64,000 nucleotides of DNA, from assembly GCA_964371355.1 (NCBI GenBank), contig CAYJMG010000015.1, positions 38,424 through 102,423 of the forward strand. The letters are read 5' to 3'. This DNA comes from JACRBR01 sp964371355 (lineage in GTDB: Bacteria > Chloroflexota > Dehalococcoidia > DSTF01 > JACRBR01). Both the position numbers and the translations under genes were made by a program. Under the pieces are notes generated by a model. That model saw nothing but the letters and a program-made list of their open reading frames with translations. It did not search any database and was not told where the DNA came from. Below are positions 15,954 through 25,048 of the stretch, piece after piece; the first letter of the stretch is position 1; each line of letters starts with the position of its first letter.

Positions 15954-17837
15954 CTACCCCTCTTCGGCCACCCAGCGCTCGTACAGCTCGTCAATCCGCC
16001 GCCGCTGCTGCTCCAGCAGCCGGGATGCCCGGGAACCCTCTCGCTGGTCGCCCCGCGTGAACGCGTCCGCTGCACGCCGCTCGAGGGCTTCGCGTTCCTG
16101 CTCGGCCGCTTCGATGCGTGCGGCGAGCCTTGCCGCCGGGTTGTCCGGCGTCCGGCCGTCCCCTGTCGGCGGGCGCTGGCGGGCGTTTCGACGCGTGGTC
16201 ACCCGTGCCCGACCGCGCACGGGCGTCGCCGGCCGCTGCGCCCAGTACTCGGAGAAGTTCCCGGCGAAGGGGGAGAATCCGGCGCCGGCGACTTCTACGA
16301 CGCGATCCGCGACCTTGTCGAGAAAGTAGCGGTCGTGCGAGACGACAAGCAGCGTGCCGGTGAATTCGGCGAGCGCATCCTCGATCGCCTCGCAGGCCGG
16401 GATGTCGAGGTGGTTGGTGGGTTCGTCCAGGACCAGGAAGTCCGGCTGCTGGATTGAGAGCCGCGCGAACTGCAGCCGGTTACGCTCGCCCCCTGAGAGG
16501 GCGCCGACGCGCTTGTCGAGGTCGTTTCGGCCGAACATGAAGCGGCTGAGGACGACGTACGCCTTCTCGCGCGTCATGTCCGGCTCGAGCAGCATCTGGC
16601 CAAGTACTGTGCGCCCGTCGTCGAGCACGTCCTGATCCTGCGCGCAGTAACCGACTCGGAGGCTCGGCCCCACGCGGATGACGTCGTCGTCCCACGAGCC
16701 GCGCGCCAGCACATCGCGGAGGAACGTCGTCTTGCCGCATCCGTTAGGACCAATGATCGCCACCCGCTGCCCGACGGCGACGTCGAGCGACGCGCCCTCG
16801 AACAGCACGCGATCGCCGAACGACCGCGAGTAGCTCCGGATCTGTAAGGCGACGTCCGCCTTGCTGGTGTCGCGTGTCAACGACAGGCGCAGGGACGACG
16901 CCTCGGCCTCCGGCTTGTCGGCCGCCTGCGTCCGCTCGCGCTCAAGTTGGGACTTTCGGGCGCGGAGCCGCTTGCCCCAGGCCGGGTCGGCCGTGCGCTG
17001 TGCGATCTCGCGGAAGCGCCGCACCAGTTCTTCGAGCTGTGCGAGCCGCTTCTGGTCCGCGACGTAGTCGGCGCGCTGGGCCAGTTTCTGGCGCAGTGAC
17101 TCCGCCCGGTACGCCGAGTAGTTGCCTGCGTACGCGTCCACGCGCCCGTCGTGGAGGTGCAGGATGCGGTCCGCCGCGCGATCGAGCAGGTACCGGTTGT
17201 GCGACACCATGAGCACGGCGCCGCGGAACTGGGTCAGGAATTGCTCAAGCCAGGCGAGGCCGGCGAAGTCGAGGTGGTTCCCGGGCTCGTCCAGCACCAG
17301 CAGGTCGGGCTCCGCCAACAACGCGCTCGCCAGGGAGAGCACGTTCTTCTCGCCGCCCGAAAGCTGCTCGACCGCCTGATCTATGCGACCGCCCAGGCCA
17401 AGCGCGTCGAGCATCGCGGCCGCGCGAACCGGCGCGGAGTCACCGCCGGCGCGCTCGTGCGCGATGCGCGCCTCTTCGTAGGCGCCCGCCGCCGTGGCGA
17501 CCTCGTCCGTGGTCGCCGAAGCGAGCCGCTCCTCTGCTTCGCGCAGCGCCGCGGCCGCGCGCGCGTGGGCGGCCAGCACCGTCTCGATCACGGTGGCGCC
17601 GGGCGTGACCTCGACATACTGCGGCACGTAGCCCATGCGCAGTCCGGAGGCACGCGTGATTGCACCGCCGCCGGCTGTGTCGTCTCCCAGCAGCAGGCGC
17701 AGCATCGTTGTCTTGCCGCTGCCGTTGGCGCCGATCAGGCCTGTCTTCTCGCCGGCGCCGATGCGGAATGTGACGTCCCGCAGCACCGGCCCGTGTCCGT
17801 AGTCCTTCCGTACGTTCTGAAATCGAACCAGCTCCAT
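15954..17837 (-). CDS. ABC-F family ATP-binding protein
   Basis: The 627-residue soluble protein has two ABC domains joined by a charged coiled linker. The first has Walker A GANGSGKTT, signature LSGGEKN and Walker B LVLDEPGNHLD. The second has GPNGCGKTT, LSGGERN and LVLDEPTNHLD. A basic coiled-coil tail of about 100 residues follows. There are no transmembrane segments, as expected for ABC-F proteins, which act on ribosomes as translation factors or in antibiotic protection. The subfamily (EttA, Uup or Vml-like) is not resolved. The start MELVRFQN is preferred over the upstream MVEHM. A strong terminator separates it from ftsH. Confidence 0.9.
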   Translation of the reverse strand: MELVRFQNVRKDYGHGPVLRDVTFRIGAGEKTGLIGANGSGKTTMLRLLLGDDTAGGGAITRASGLRMGYVPQYVEVTPGATVIETVLAAHARAAAALREAEERLASATTDEVATAAGAYEEARIAHERAGGDSAPVRAAAMLDALGLGGRIDQAVEQLSGGEKNVLSLASALLAEPDLLVLDEPGNHLDFAGLAWLEQFLTQFRGAVLMVSHNRYLLDRAADRILHLHDGRVDAYAGNYSAYRAESLRQKLAQRADYVADQKRLAQLEELVRRFREIAQRTADPAWGKRLRARKSQLERERTQAADKPEAEASSLRLSLTRDTSKADVALQIRSYSRSFGDRVLFEGASLDVAVGQRVAIIGPNGCGKTTFLRDVLARGSWDDDVIRVGPSLRVGYCAQDQDVLDDGRTVLGQMLLEPDMTREKAYVVLSRFMFGRNDLDKRVGALSGGERNRLQFARLSIQQPDFLVLDEPTNHLDIPACEAIEDALAEFTGTLLVVSHDRYFLDKVADRVVEVAGAGFSPFAGNFSEYWAQRPATPVRGRARVTTRRNARQRPPTGDGRTPDNPAARLAARIEAAEQEREALERRAADAFTRGDQREGSRASRLLEQQRRRIDELYERWVAEEG

Positions 17838-17895
17838 GTGCTCCACCATCGTCCGGCGACGATCGCGCCGCCGTATTCAAATCGAGGCAGAGCGA

Positions 17896-17923
17896 AAGGG
17901 GCTCCCGGCATCGGGAGCCCCTT
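17896..17923 (-). terminator. Terminator after ftsH
   Basis: AAGGGGCTCCCG and CGGGAGCCCCTT form a perfect 12-bp stem with loop GCAT. On the minus strand the stem is followed by TCGCT. It lies 20 nt past the ftsH stop. Confidence 0.8.
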
Positions 17924-17943
17924 GTGATTCGAACTTGCCGCTG

Positions 17944-19938
<1,995 letters not shown>

Positions 19939-19998
19939 GAACGTATCCAGTCCTATTCCCGCGCTGGCCCTCAGGCGCAGGGGCGCACGCGTGCCCTG

Positions 19999-20007
19999 AG
20001 TATAACA
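19999..20007 (-). promoter_or_regulatory. Extended -10 promoter of ftsH
   Basis: TGTTATACT on the minus strand (TATACT at 19999-20004 with the TGn extension) lies 61 nt before the ftsH ATG. The remainder of the 279-bp gap to 20217 holds no gene I can support. Confidence 0.5.
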
Positions 20008-20217
20008 GAGTCCAGATTCGCCCCGTTGCGGCGTTTCGGGGTTCTGTTGGCGGCGTTGACGCGTTTCTGCCGGATCGCTGGTCAAACGGCGGATGGGCGT
20101 GCCCGACGGGTGGCGACCGACTCACCACCTTCATGCATCGGCACGGACCGCCGCTTTGCCCAGTGAGTATCAGCCCGTCGTGGGTCACGACCTATAGGGC
20201 GGAACCCCTAGACGGTG

Positions 20218-20406
20218 CTACTCGTCATCTGAAGCCAGTTTCCCGGCCTGCGCCCAATCCTCCCGGGCCACGTCCTGGAAGATGACGATCGTGGCGTCCG
20301 GTGTCGTGTGCGCGATGTTCGCGACCGCCTCGGTGATCGCCCGCGCAAGCTCCTGCTTCTGGGCATGCGTACGTCCCGAAAACATCTCAACTCGTACGAT
20401 CGGCAT
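20218..20406 (-). CDS. 4-oxalocrotonate tautomerase family protein
   Basis: The 62-residue protein starts MPIVRVEMFSGRTHAQKQ. After initiator-Met removal the catalytic Pro1 is exposed, as the family requires, and the spacing to TPDATIVIFQDV fits. Such proteins form hexamers and tautomerise 2-hydroxymuconate-like compounds, though many orphan members have other roles. AGGAGGT lies 6 nt upstream of the ATG. No aromatic-degradation genes flank it. Confidence 0.88.
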   Translation of the reverse strand: MPIVRVEMFSGRTHAQKQELARAITEAVANIAHTTPDATIVIFQDVAREDWAQAGKLASDDE

Positions 20407-20493
20407 CAGGTGACCTCCTGCTCTGGCTCGTGCCGCCGACCACCTGGACGTGGCCGCCACGTCGCATACCATACTCGCTGGAGCGGCGCAGGC

Positions 20494-20749
20494 ATGTCCC
20501 ACATTGACGACCCGCAGGCCCACCATGTCGACACGCAGCGGATCGAGGCCCTGTCGGACGGCGTGTTCGCCATCGCCATGACCCTGCTCATCATCGAGAT
20601 CGGCGTGCCTCACTCCGAGCCGGGCGAAGGCCTGGGCGAAGGGCTGCTTGAGTTGTGGCCATCGTACTTGGGCTCCCTGGACTAGCGTCGGGCTGTACGG
20701 CGCACTAGCCGGGTCCTACCTGCTGCCGCTCAACGACTGGACATCGTGA
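20494..20749 (+). pseudogene. Remnant of a TMEM175 (DUF1211) family channel gene
   Basis: The first 63 codons encode a standard TMEM175 N-terminus (DTQRIEALSDGVFAIAMTLLIIEIGVP, then LLELWPSYLGS) that stops at 20685. A second frame directly downstream reads SVGLYGALAGSYLLPLNDW and stops at 20749, which fits the C-terminal transmembrane end of the family. Full-length members have about 200 residues, so the middle appears deleted and the frame shifted. A short expressed one-helix peptide is possible, but channel function is not. Confidence 0.65.
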
Positions 20750-20795
20750 AGCCGCTACATAACGCGAAGGCTTTACAGCCCCACAACACCTGCGC

Positions 20796-20801
20796 TAGCA
20801 T
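20796..20801 (+). promoter_or_regulatory. -10 box (TAGCAT) of a likely leaderless rnhB transcript
   Basis: TAGCAT ends 7 nt before the ATG at 20809, with no Shine-Dalgarno between them. Confidence 0.4.
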
Positions 20802-20808
20802 CCCGCCG

Positions 20809-21516
20809 ATGTGCCTGTTCCGCGCGGCGCCCACGCTGAACGCCGAGATCGCTGCATGGAGGCAGGGGTGGCGTACCGTCGCCGGTGTCGATGAAGCCGG
20901 CTGCGGTCCACTCGCAGGCCCCGTGGTTGCCGGCGCTGTCATCCTCGACCCCGATCGGCCGCGCCAGTGGTGGTCGGACCTGCGGGACAGCAAGATGCTC
21001 CTCGAGCCGGAACGCGACCGGCTGTCCGCCCTCATCCGCGATGAATGCGCTTTCGGCGTGGGTCTGGCATCGCACGAGTTCATCGATACCTACGGCTTGA
21101 CGGCCGCGCGGCTCCACGCGATGCGCGAGGCGGTGAAGGCGCTGCCCATCCATCCCGATATGCTCCTCATCGACGCGATGTCGTTGCCTGAGTATCGCCA
21201 CCGCTCGATCATCCACGGCGACGCGCTCGCGGCCTCCATCGCCGCCTCCGCCATCGTCGCCAAGGTTGCCCGCGACGCGATGATGACGGAGGAGCACGAG
21301 CGCTTCCCGCTCTACGGCTTCGACTCCAACCGCGGATACGCGACGCCCGACCACAAGCGCGCTCTGGACGAACACGGCCCATGCGACATCCACCGCCGGC
21401 TCTTCGCGCCGGTCCGGGCCGCGCTCGAGGCCCGCGGCGTTATGGTCCAGGTCCGAGGCCTTGCAGCCGCGCCGCAGCCGCAGCCGCAGCCAGAGCTGGA
21501 GCCGGCGATTGCCTGA
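20809..21516 (+). CDS. rnhB: Ribonuclease HII
   Basis: The 235-residue enzyme removes ribonucleotides and RNA primers from DNA. The catalytic DEAGCGPLAGPVVAGAVIL motif lies near residues 28-46, DSKML follows, and the later acidic residues are in LLIDAMSLP and ASIVAKVARD. The usual GRG after the first acidic pair reads GCG. The C-terminus carries a short Gln-Pro repeat (QPQPQPQPELEP). ATG 20809 is preferred to GTG 20746 because of the -10 box 7 nt upstream. yraN begins before its stop codon, so the pair is coupled. Confidence 0.92.
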   Translation: MCLFRAAPTLNAEIAAWRQGWRTVAGVDEAGCGPLAGPVVAGAVILDPDRPRQWWSDLRDSKMLLEPERDRLSALIRDECAFGVGLASHEFIDTYGLTAARLHAMREAVKALPIHPDMLLIDAMSLPEYRHRSIIHGDALAASIAASAIVAKVARDAMMTEEHERFPLYGFDSNRGYATPDHKRALDEHGPCDIHRRLFAPVRAALEARGVMVQVRGLAAAPQPQPQPELEPAIA

Positions 21517-21889
21517 CGAACGTCAGCACCTGGGCGGGTTCGGCGAGCGCACCGCGCGCGCACACCTCGAGGCGAAGGGCTATCGCATCGTCGACCGCAA
21601 CTTCCGCACGCGCGAGACGGAGATAGACATCGTCGCCATCGACGGCGAGCAGACCGTCTTCGTCGAGGTCCGCACCCGACGCGGCGCGTACGACGGTATG
21701 GCTGCGCTCTCGGTCACGCGCGGCAAGCAACGCAAGCTCATCAATGCCGTGCGGCACTACCTGGAGGCTCACCCGGAGTACGAGGTCATGCCGCTCCGTA
21801 TCGATGTCGTCGCGGTCGAGCTGGACCAGGACGGCACGCTGCGCAATATCGACCACATCGAAGACGCCGTCCGTCCCGACCGCCGTTAG
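21509..21889 (+). CDS. YraN family protein (UPF0102)
   Basis: The 126-residue protein has the YraN/UPF0102 restriction-fold signature: GFGERTARAHLEAKGYRIVDRN, then EIDIVAIDGEQTVFVEVRTR. The usual E-x-K appears as E-V-R. A TTG start at 21509 overlaps the rnhB stop by 8 nt, and the rnhB-yraN order is common in bacteria. It is probably a DNA-binding or nuclease-like accessory of unknown role. Confidence 0.88.
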   Translation: MPDERQHLGGFGERTARAHLEAKGYRIVDRNFRTRETEIDIVAIDGEQTVFVEVRTRRGAYDGMAALSVTRGKQRKLINAVRHYLEAHPEYEVMPLRIDVVAVELDQDGTLRNIDHIEDAVRPDRR

Positions 21890-21939
21890 TTCGTGCAGAG
21901 ACTCTGCGCTGGCACGGCGTAGTCCTGTGTGCCCGCCGA

Positions 21940-21969
21940 CTGTCAACTGTCCCCTGTCAACTGTAAACT
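21940..21969 (+). promoter_or_regulatory. CAACTGT heptamer array ending in a TAAACT -10 box
   Basis: Units CTGTCAA, CTGTCCC, CTGTCAA, CTGTAAACT run head to tail. The last unit supplies TAAACT (21964-21969), 6 nt before the ATG at 21976. There is no Shine-Dalgarno, consistent with leaderless transcription. Confidence 0.5.
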
Positions 21970-21975
21970 CGATCC

Positions 21976-22344
21976 ATGCCGATCTACGAGTATCGCTGCC
22001 TCGCCTGCCGCAAGCGCACGTCCGTTTTCGTGCGCAGCGTCTCGTCTCCCGTGAAAGGCGCCTGCGAGCACTGCGGCAGCACGAAGCTATCGCGGATGAT
22101 GTCGAAGTTCGCCGTCCACCGCGCCGCCGTCAACTTCGACAACGAGTCGTCGTTCGCGGATATCGACGAAAACGATCCGCGCCAGATGGCCCGCCTCATG
22201 CGCCAGATGTCCGAGGAGGCGGGTGAGGACCTGGACCCCGAGACCGGCGACATGATCACGCGCCTGGAGGCAGGCGAGGATCCTGAATCGATCATGGCGG
22301 ATGCGGAGGGAGGCGGCGCCGACGATTTCGGTGACGACTTCTAA
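21976..22344 (+). CDS. FmdB-family zinc ribbon protein (first of a tandem pair)
   Basis: The 122-residue protein begins MPIYEYRCLACRKRTSVFV and has a second CxxC in CEHCGSTKL, the FmdB-type zinc ribbon. The rest is acidic and probably helical (DENDPRQMARLMRQMSEEAGEDLDPETGDM), ending GGGADDFGDDF. Family members are putative regulators or rRNA/protein-associated factors of unproven function. It is followed 77 bp later by a paralogue. Confidence 0.88.
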   Translation: MPIYEYRCLACRKRTSVFVRSVSSPVKGACEHCGSTKLSRMMSKFAVHRAAVNFDNESSFADIDENDPRQMARLMRQMSEEAGEDLDPETGDMITRLEAGEDPESIMADAEGGGADDFGDDF

Positions 22345-22408
22345 AGCCGGCCTCCTCATGTCGAAGGCTCCCCCTCGCCGGGCGCTGTCGAGCGTCGCGC
22401 TTCAACGC

Positions 22409-22414
22409 TAGACT
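22409..22414 (+). promoter_or_regulatory. -10 box (TAGACT) of a likely leaderless transcript
   Basis: TAGACT ends 7 nt before the ATG at 22422, with no Shine-Dalgarno. Confidence 0.45.
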
Positions 22415-22421
22415 GACACCG

Positions 22422-22757
22422 ATGCCGATCTACGAGTACAAGTGCAAGGCCTGCAGCCGGCTTACGTCGCAGTTCGTACGTAACACCGGGGCCGAAAGGC
22501 CGCCGGTCTGTCAGCACTGTGGTGGTAAGACCGCACGCGCGCTCTCGCGCTTCGCCGTCGGTCGCAGCGGCGCCTCGGTGAAGGAGGCGTTTGGTGCGGC
22601 CCCGCGCTCGGCTGAGGAGTACCGTGACCCGCGGCAGATCGGGCGGTGGGTCGAGAACAAGTTCGACGAGTACGGGATGGATCTCCCAGACGGCGCCCGC
22701 GAGATGATCGACGCGGCCCGTGAGGGCGAGCTGCCCGATGCCGTGAAAGACCTGTAA
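22422..22757 (+). CDS. FmdB-family zinc ribbon protein (second of a tandem pair)
   Basis: The 111-residue protein starts MPIYEYKCKACSRLTSQFV with a second CxxC in CQHCGGKTARALSRF. It shares the zinc ribbon with the upstream gene but has a different C-terminal part (RDPRQIGRWVENKFDEYGMDLPDGAREMIDAAREGEL). Tandem duplication followed by divergence is the simplest reading. Function unknown. Confidence 0.88.
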   Translation: MPIYEYKCKACSRLTSQFVRNTGAERPPVCQHCGGKTARALSRFAVGRSGASVKEAFGAAPRSAEEYRDPRQIGRWVENKFDEYGMDLPDGAREMIDAAREGELPDAVKDL

Positions 22758-22790
22758 GGCGGCGTACTCGCCCGGCCCGGAGGCTCTGCC

Positions 22791-23315
22791 ATGATCTCGT
22801 CCATCACTGCATTCGTCCGCTACTTCGACGCCGTCCACCGCCGCGCGGCGCGCGACATCGGCGCGCTGCCGCCGGAGGCGGACAATTGGGCGCCACCCTA
22901 CGGCGAGGGCGAGAACGCCTGGAGCATCAACACGCTGGTCGGGCACATGGCGGGCTCCCGCCTCTACTTCGTGAACGCGTACCGGGGCGAAGGCTGGATC
23001 TCGCCCTCGCCGCCCGACGTCAGCCGCCGCGATCTGTGGGTGGCGGCGCTCGACGAGGGCGCGCGCCTTCTGCGAGCCATGCTGGAGGGCACGCCCGACG
23101 AGTGGCTGGGACGCAAGGTTGCGATGATCGATTCCGACGGCGCGCTCTCGGGTTGGCGCGTACTCATGATGATGGTCGAGCACGATATCCATCACCGGAG
23201 TCAGATCGACACCTACGCCGGCATGAACGGTTGGGCGGTGCCCGACATCTATGGCCGCAGCGCCGAGACCATCGGCTCGCTCCAGGAGTCCGAGCGCGCC
23301 AAGCACTCCCCTTGA
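22791..23315 (+). CDS. DinB family protein
   Basis: The 174-residue four-helix protein matches the DinB/YfiT-like metalloprotein superfamily. Metal-ligand His residues lie in LVGHMAGSR and in EHDIHHRSQIDTY, the usual spacing of the first and last pair. Members include thiol-dependent S-transferases, but most are uncharacterised. CGGAGG stands 7 nt before the ATG, so this gene has a normal ribosome-binding site unlike its neighbours. Confidence 0.85.
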   Translation: MISSITAFVRYFDAVHRRAARDIGALPPEADNWAPPYGEGENAWSINTLVGHMAGSRLYFVNAYRGEGWISPSPPDVSRRDLWVAALDEGARLLRAMLEGTPDEWLGRKVAMIDSDGALSGWRVLMMMVEHDIHHRSQIDTYAGMNGWAVPDIYGRSAETIGSLQESERAKHSP

Positions 23316-23365
23316 GCCATCGCCCGCACGAGTTGCGGCTGACGTGCCGAGTCTCTGCGCGTACG

Positions 23366-23395
23366 CTGTCAACTATCCACGTTCAACTGTAGACT
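23366..23395 (+). promoter_or_regulatory. CAACTGT-type array ending in a TAGACT -10 box
   Basis: CTGTCAA, CTATCCA, GTTCAA, CTGTAGACT run into TAGACT (23390-23395), 6 nt before the ATG at 23402. The arrangement is the same as before 21976. Confidence 0.5.
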
Positions 23396-23401
23396 CTCCC
23401 C

Positions 23402-24040
23402 ATGAGCGACATCGCCAGCAGCCTCGACCAGATCATGGAGCGCGTGCGGGAGGATTTTGCGTCGAAGAACTCGGCGCGCGAGAAGGCCCTCCCGCTCTGC
23501 CGCGAGGCGATCCGCTACTCCGCGAATGCCATCCGCGCCGTCCACCGCCACGAGTTCGCCGTGGCGCGCGACCTCGCCGGCAAGGCTGGCGAGCAGCTCC
23601 GGGTCGCGAAGCTGAGCCTGCTCGATCACCCTGACATCTACTTCGCGGGGTTCGTACACGACGCCCAGAAGGAGTACGCCGAGGCGTCGATCACGCTCGC
23701 GATGATCGAGGGCGGCGACCTGCCGACGCCGGCCGGACTCGATGTCGAGCACGCGGCGTACCTCAACGGCATGGGCGAGGCGATCGGCGAGCTGCGCCGC
23801 CACCTGCTCGACACGCTGCGCTCCGGCGACATCCAGCGTTGTGAGGCGTGGCTCCACGCGATGGACGAGATGTACGCCGTGCTGGTCACGGTCGACTACC
23901 CCGACGCGATGACGGGCGGGCTGCGCCGGACGACTGACAACGTCCGCGGCATCCTCGAGCGCACGCGTGGGGACTTCACCATGTCGCTCCAGCAGCGGCG
24001 CCTCGAGCAGAAGATCGAGGATTTCGGGCGCAAGATATAG
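23402..24040 (+). CDS. Translin family protein
   Basis: The 212-residue all-helical protein matches translin along its length. It has an N-terminal AREKALPLCREAIRYSANAIRAVHR, the central YLNGMGEAIGELRRHLLDTLRSGD, and the C-terminal VDYPDAMTGGLRRTTDNVRGILERTRGD. Translins form octameric rings that bind single-stranded RNA or DNA; with trax they act as an RNase in eukaryotes, and archaea carry homologues. Bacterial members are uncommon. The equivalents of the trax catalytic acidic residues could not be judged by eye. It has no obvious partner gene nearby. Confidence 0.82.
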   Translation: MSDIASSLDQIMERVREDFASKNSAREKALPLCREAIRYSANAIRAVHRHEFAVARDLAGKAGEQLRVAKLSLLDHPDIYFAGFVHDAQKEYAEASITLAMIEGGDLPTPAGLDVEHAAYLNGMGEAIGELRRHLLDTLRSGDIQRCEAWLHAMDEMYAVLVTVDYPDAMTGGLRRTTDNVRGILERTRGDFTMSLQQRRLEQKIEDFGRKI

Positions 24041-24084
24041 CCTGCCGCCCGTCGCGAGGGCTTTCAGCCCGCGCGCCGCCGATG

Positions 24085-24693
24085 TCACCACCTCGCGCGC
24101 GTCCCGATCCCATGATGGTCCGCGTACCGCCGGATCCAGCGCGCCCACGGCAGCGCGTACAGCAGCAGCACGCTGACAACGCTCAGTAGCTGCAAGGCGA
24201 TCGCCCAGCGCGTCCCCACCCCGCCCTCGAACACGTCACCGAGCGAGTCGAAGACGCGCTCGGTCGTCCACACCCAGAACGTGTCGGCGAGGATCCGGCC
24301 GGCCCAGAAGCCCGCCAGCACCCACGCGAGGTTCACGCCGACCATGCCGGCGGCGATGAACAGGTTGTTCGTCGGCAGGGGCGTCAGCGTGTACAGGAAC
24401 GTCGCGGGCGCTGCTACGTGGCGGTTCCGGTCGAGGTACTCACCCAGCAGGTCGAGGTCCTGTCGTTTCCCGGCCATGAAGCGGCGGCTGAACCATGCGC
24501 TGCCGCGTGCCAGCAGCAGGCGCCCCAACCCGGACACGATCGCCCCGCCGACCGTCAGCGGCAGCAGGGGCACGTCGTAGCGGATGTAGAAGAACGTGAG
24601 GATCATCCAGGTCGACGGCATGAACGCCGGCACGAGGTTGATGGCGAAGGCCAGCGCCAGCGCGACTGCGATCCAGCCGGCATCTTCGGTCAT
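24085..24693 (-). CDS. Integral membrane protein, VTT/DedA-like
   Basis: The 202-residue protein has about five hydrophobic segments (residues ~6-26, 38-62, 95-118, 120-140, 165-185). The re-entrant-like stretch VPAFMPSTWMILTFF and the later YTLTPLPTNNLFIAAGM resemble the G/P-containing loops of VTT/DedA-type lipid scramblases or transporters. The match is partial, so the call is tentative. TAGGAT lies 6 nt before the ATG. Confidence 0.6.
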   Translation of the reverse strand: MTEDAGWIAVALALAFAINLVPAFMPSTWMILTFFYIRYDVPLLPLTVGGAIVSGLGRLLLARGSAWFSRRFMAGKRQDLDLLGEYLDRNRHVAAPATFLYTLTPLPTNNLFIAAGMVGVNLAWVLAGFWAGRILADTFWVWTTERVFDSLGDVFEGGVGTRWAIALQLLSVVSVLLLYALPWARWIRRYADHHGIGTRARW

Positions 24694-24699
24694 GCGAGA

Positions 24700-24705
24700 A
24701 TCCTA
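24700..24705 (-). promoter_or_regulatory. -10 box (TAGGAT) of a likely leaderless transcript
   Basis: TAGGAT on the minus strand ends 6 nt before the ATG at 24693, with no Shine-Dalgarno. Confidence 0.4.
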
Positions 24706-24772
24706 CAGGCCACCGACCGGTAGGGGCGCGGCCCGTTGCGCCGAGCCCCTGCAGGCCTCCGCGTCGCGGATC

Positions 24773-24778
24773 TAGAAT
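24773..24778 (+). promoter_or_regulatory. -10 box (TAGAAT) of a likely leaderless transcript
   Basis: TAGAAT ends 6 nt before the ATG at 24785, with no Shine-Dalgarno. Confidence 0.4.
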
Positions 24779-24784
24779 GCCAGC

Positions 24785-25048
24785 ATGTCCGGAGTTGTCG
24801 CCCTCGCCCTCTTCATCTGGTGGTGGCGCGGTGTCCACGCGAAGTCGAAGGAAGAGCAGGCGGCCGAGCACCCGGCATCGAAGAGCGGCCGCATCGCGCG
24901 ACGTGCTGAGAAGATCGTCTCCGGTGGCGTCGGTCTGGCTGACCAGGGCGAGTATCTCAAAGGCGCCAACGAACCCGTTCTGCCGCCCGCTTCGGTCGAA
25001 CCCTTCATCCCGCCCCAAGATCCGGGCCGGCTGCCTCCGGGTCCATAG
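24785..25048 (+). CDS. Small hypothetical protein with hydrophobic N-terminus
   Basis: An 87-residue product with a short hydrophobic start (MSGVVALALFIWWWRG), a charged middle part and a Pro-rich end. The 3' 44 bp overlap the convergent thrS gene. A clear TANNNT box 6 nt upstream supports real transcription, but the sequence is not a family I recognise. Confidence 0.4.
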   Translation: MSGVVALALFIWWWRGVHAKSKEEQAAEHPASKSGRIARRAEKIVSGGVGLADQGEYLKGANEPVLPPASVEPFIPPQDPGRLPPGP

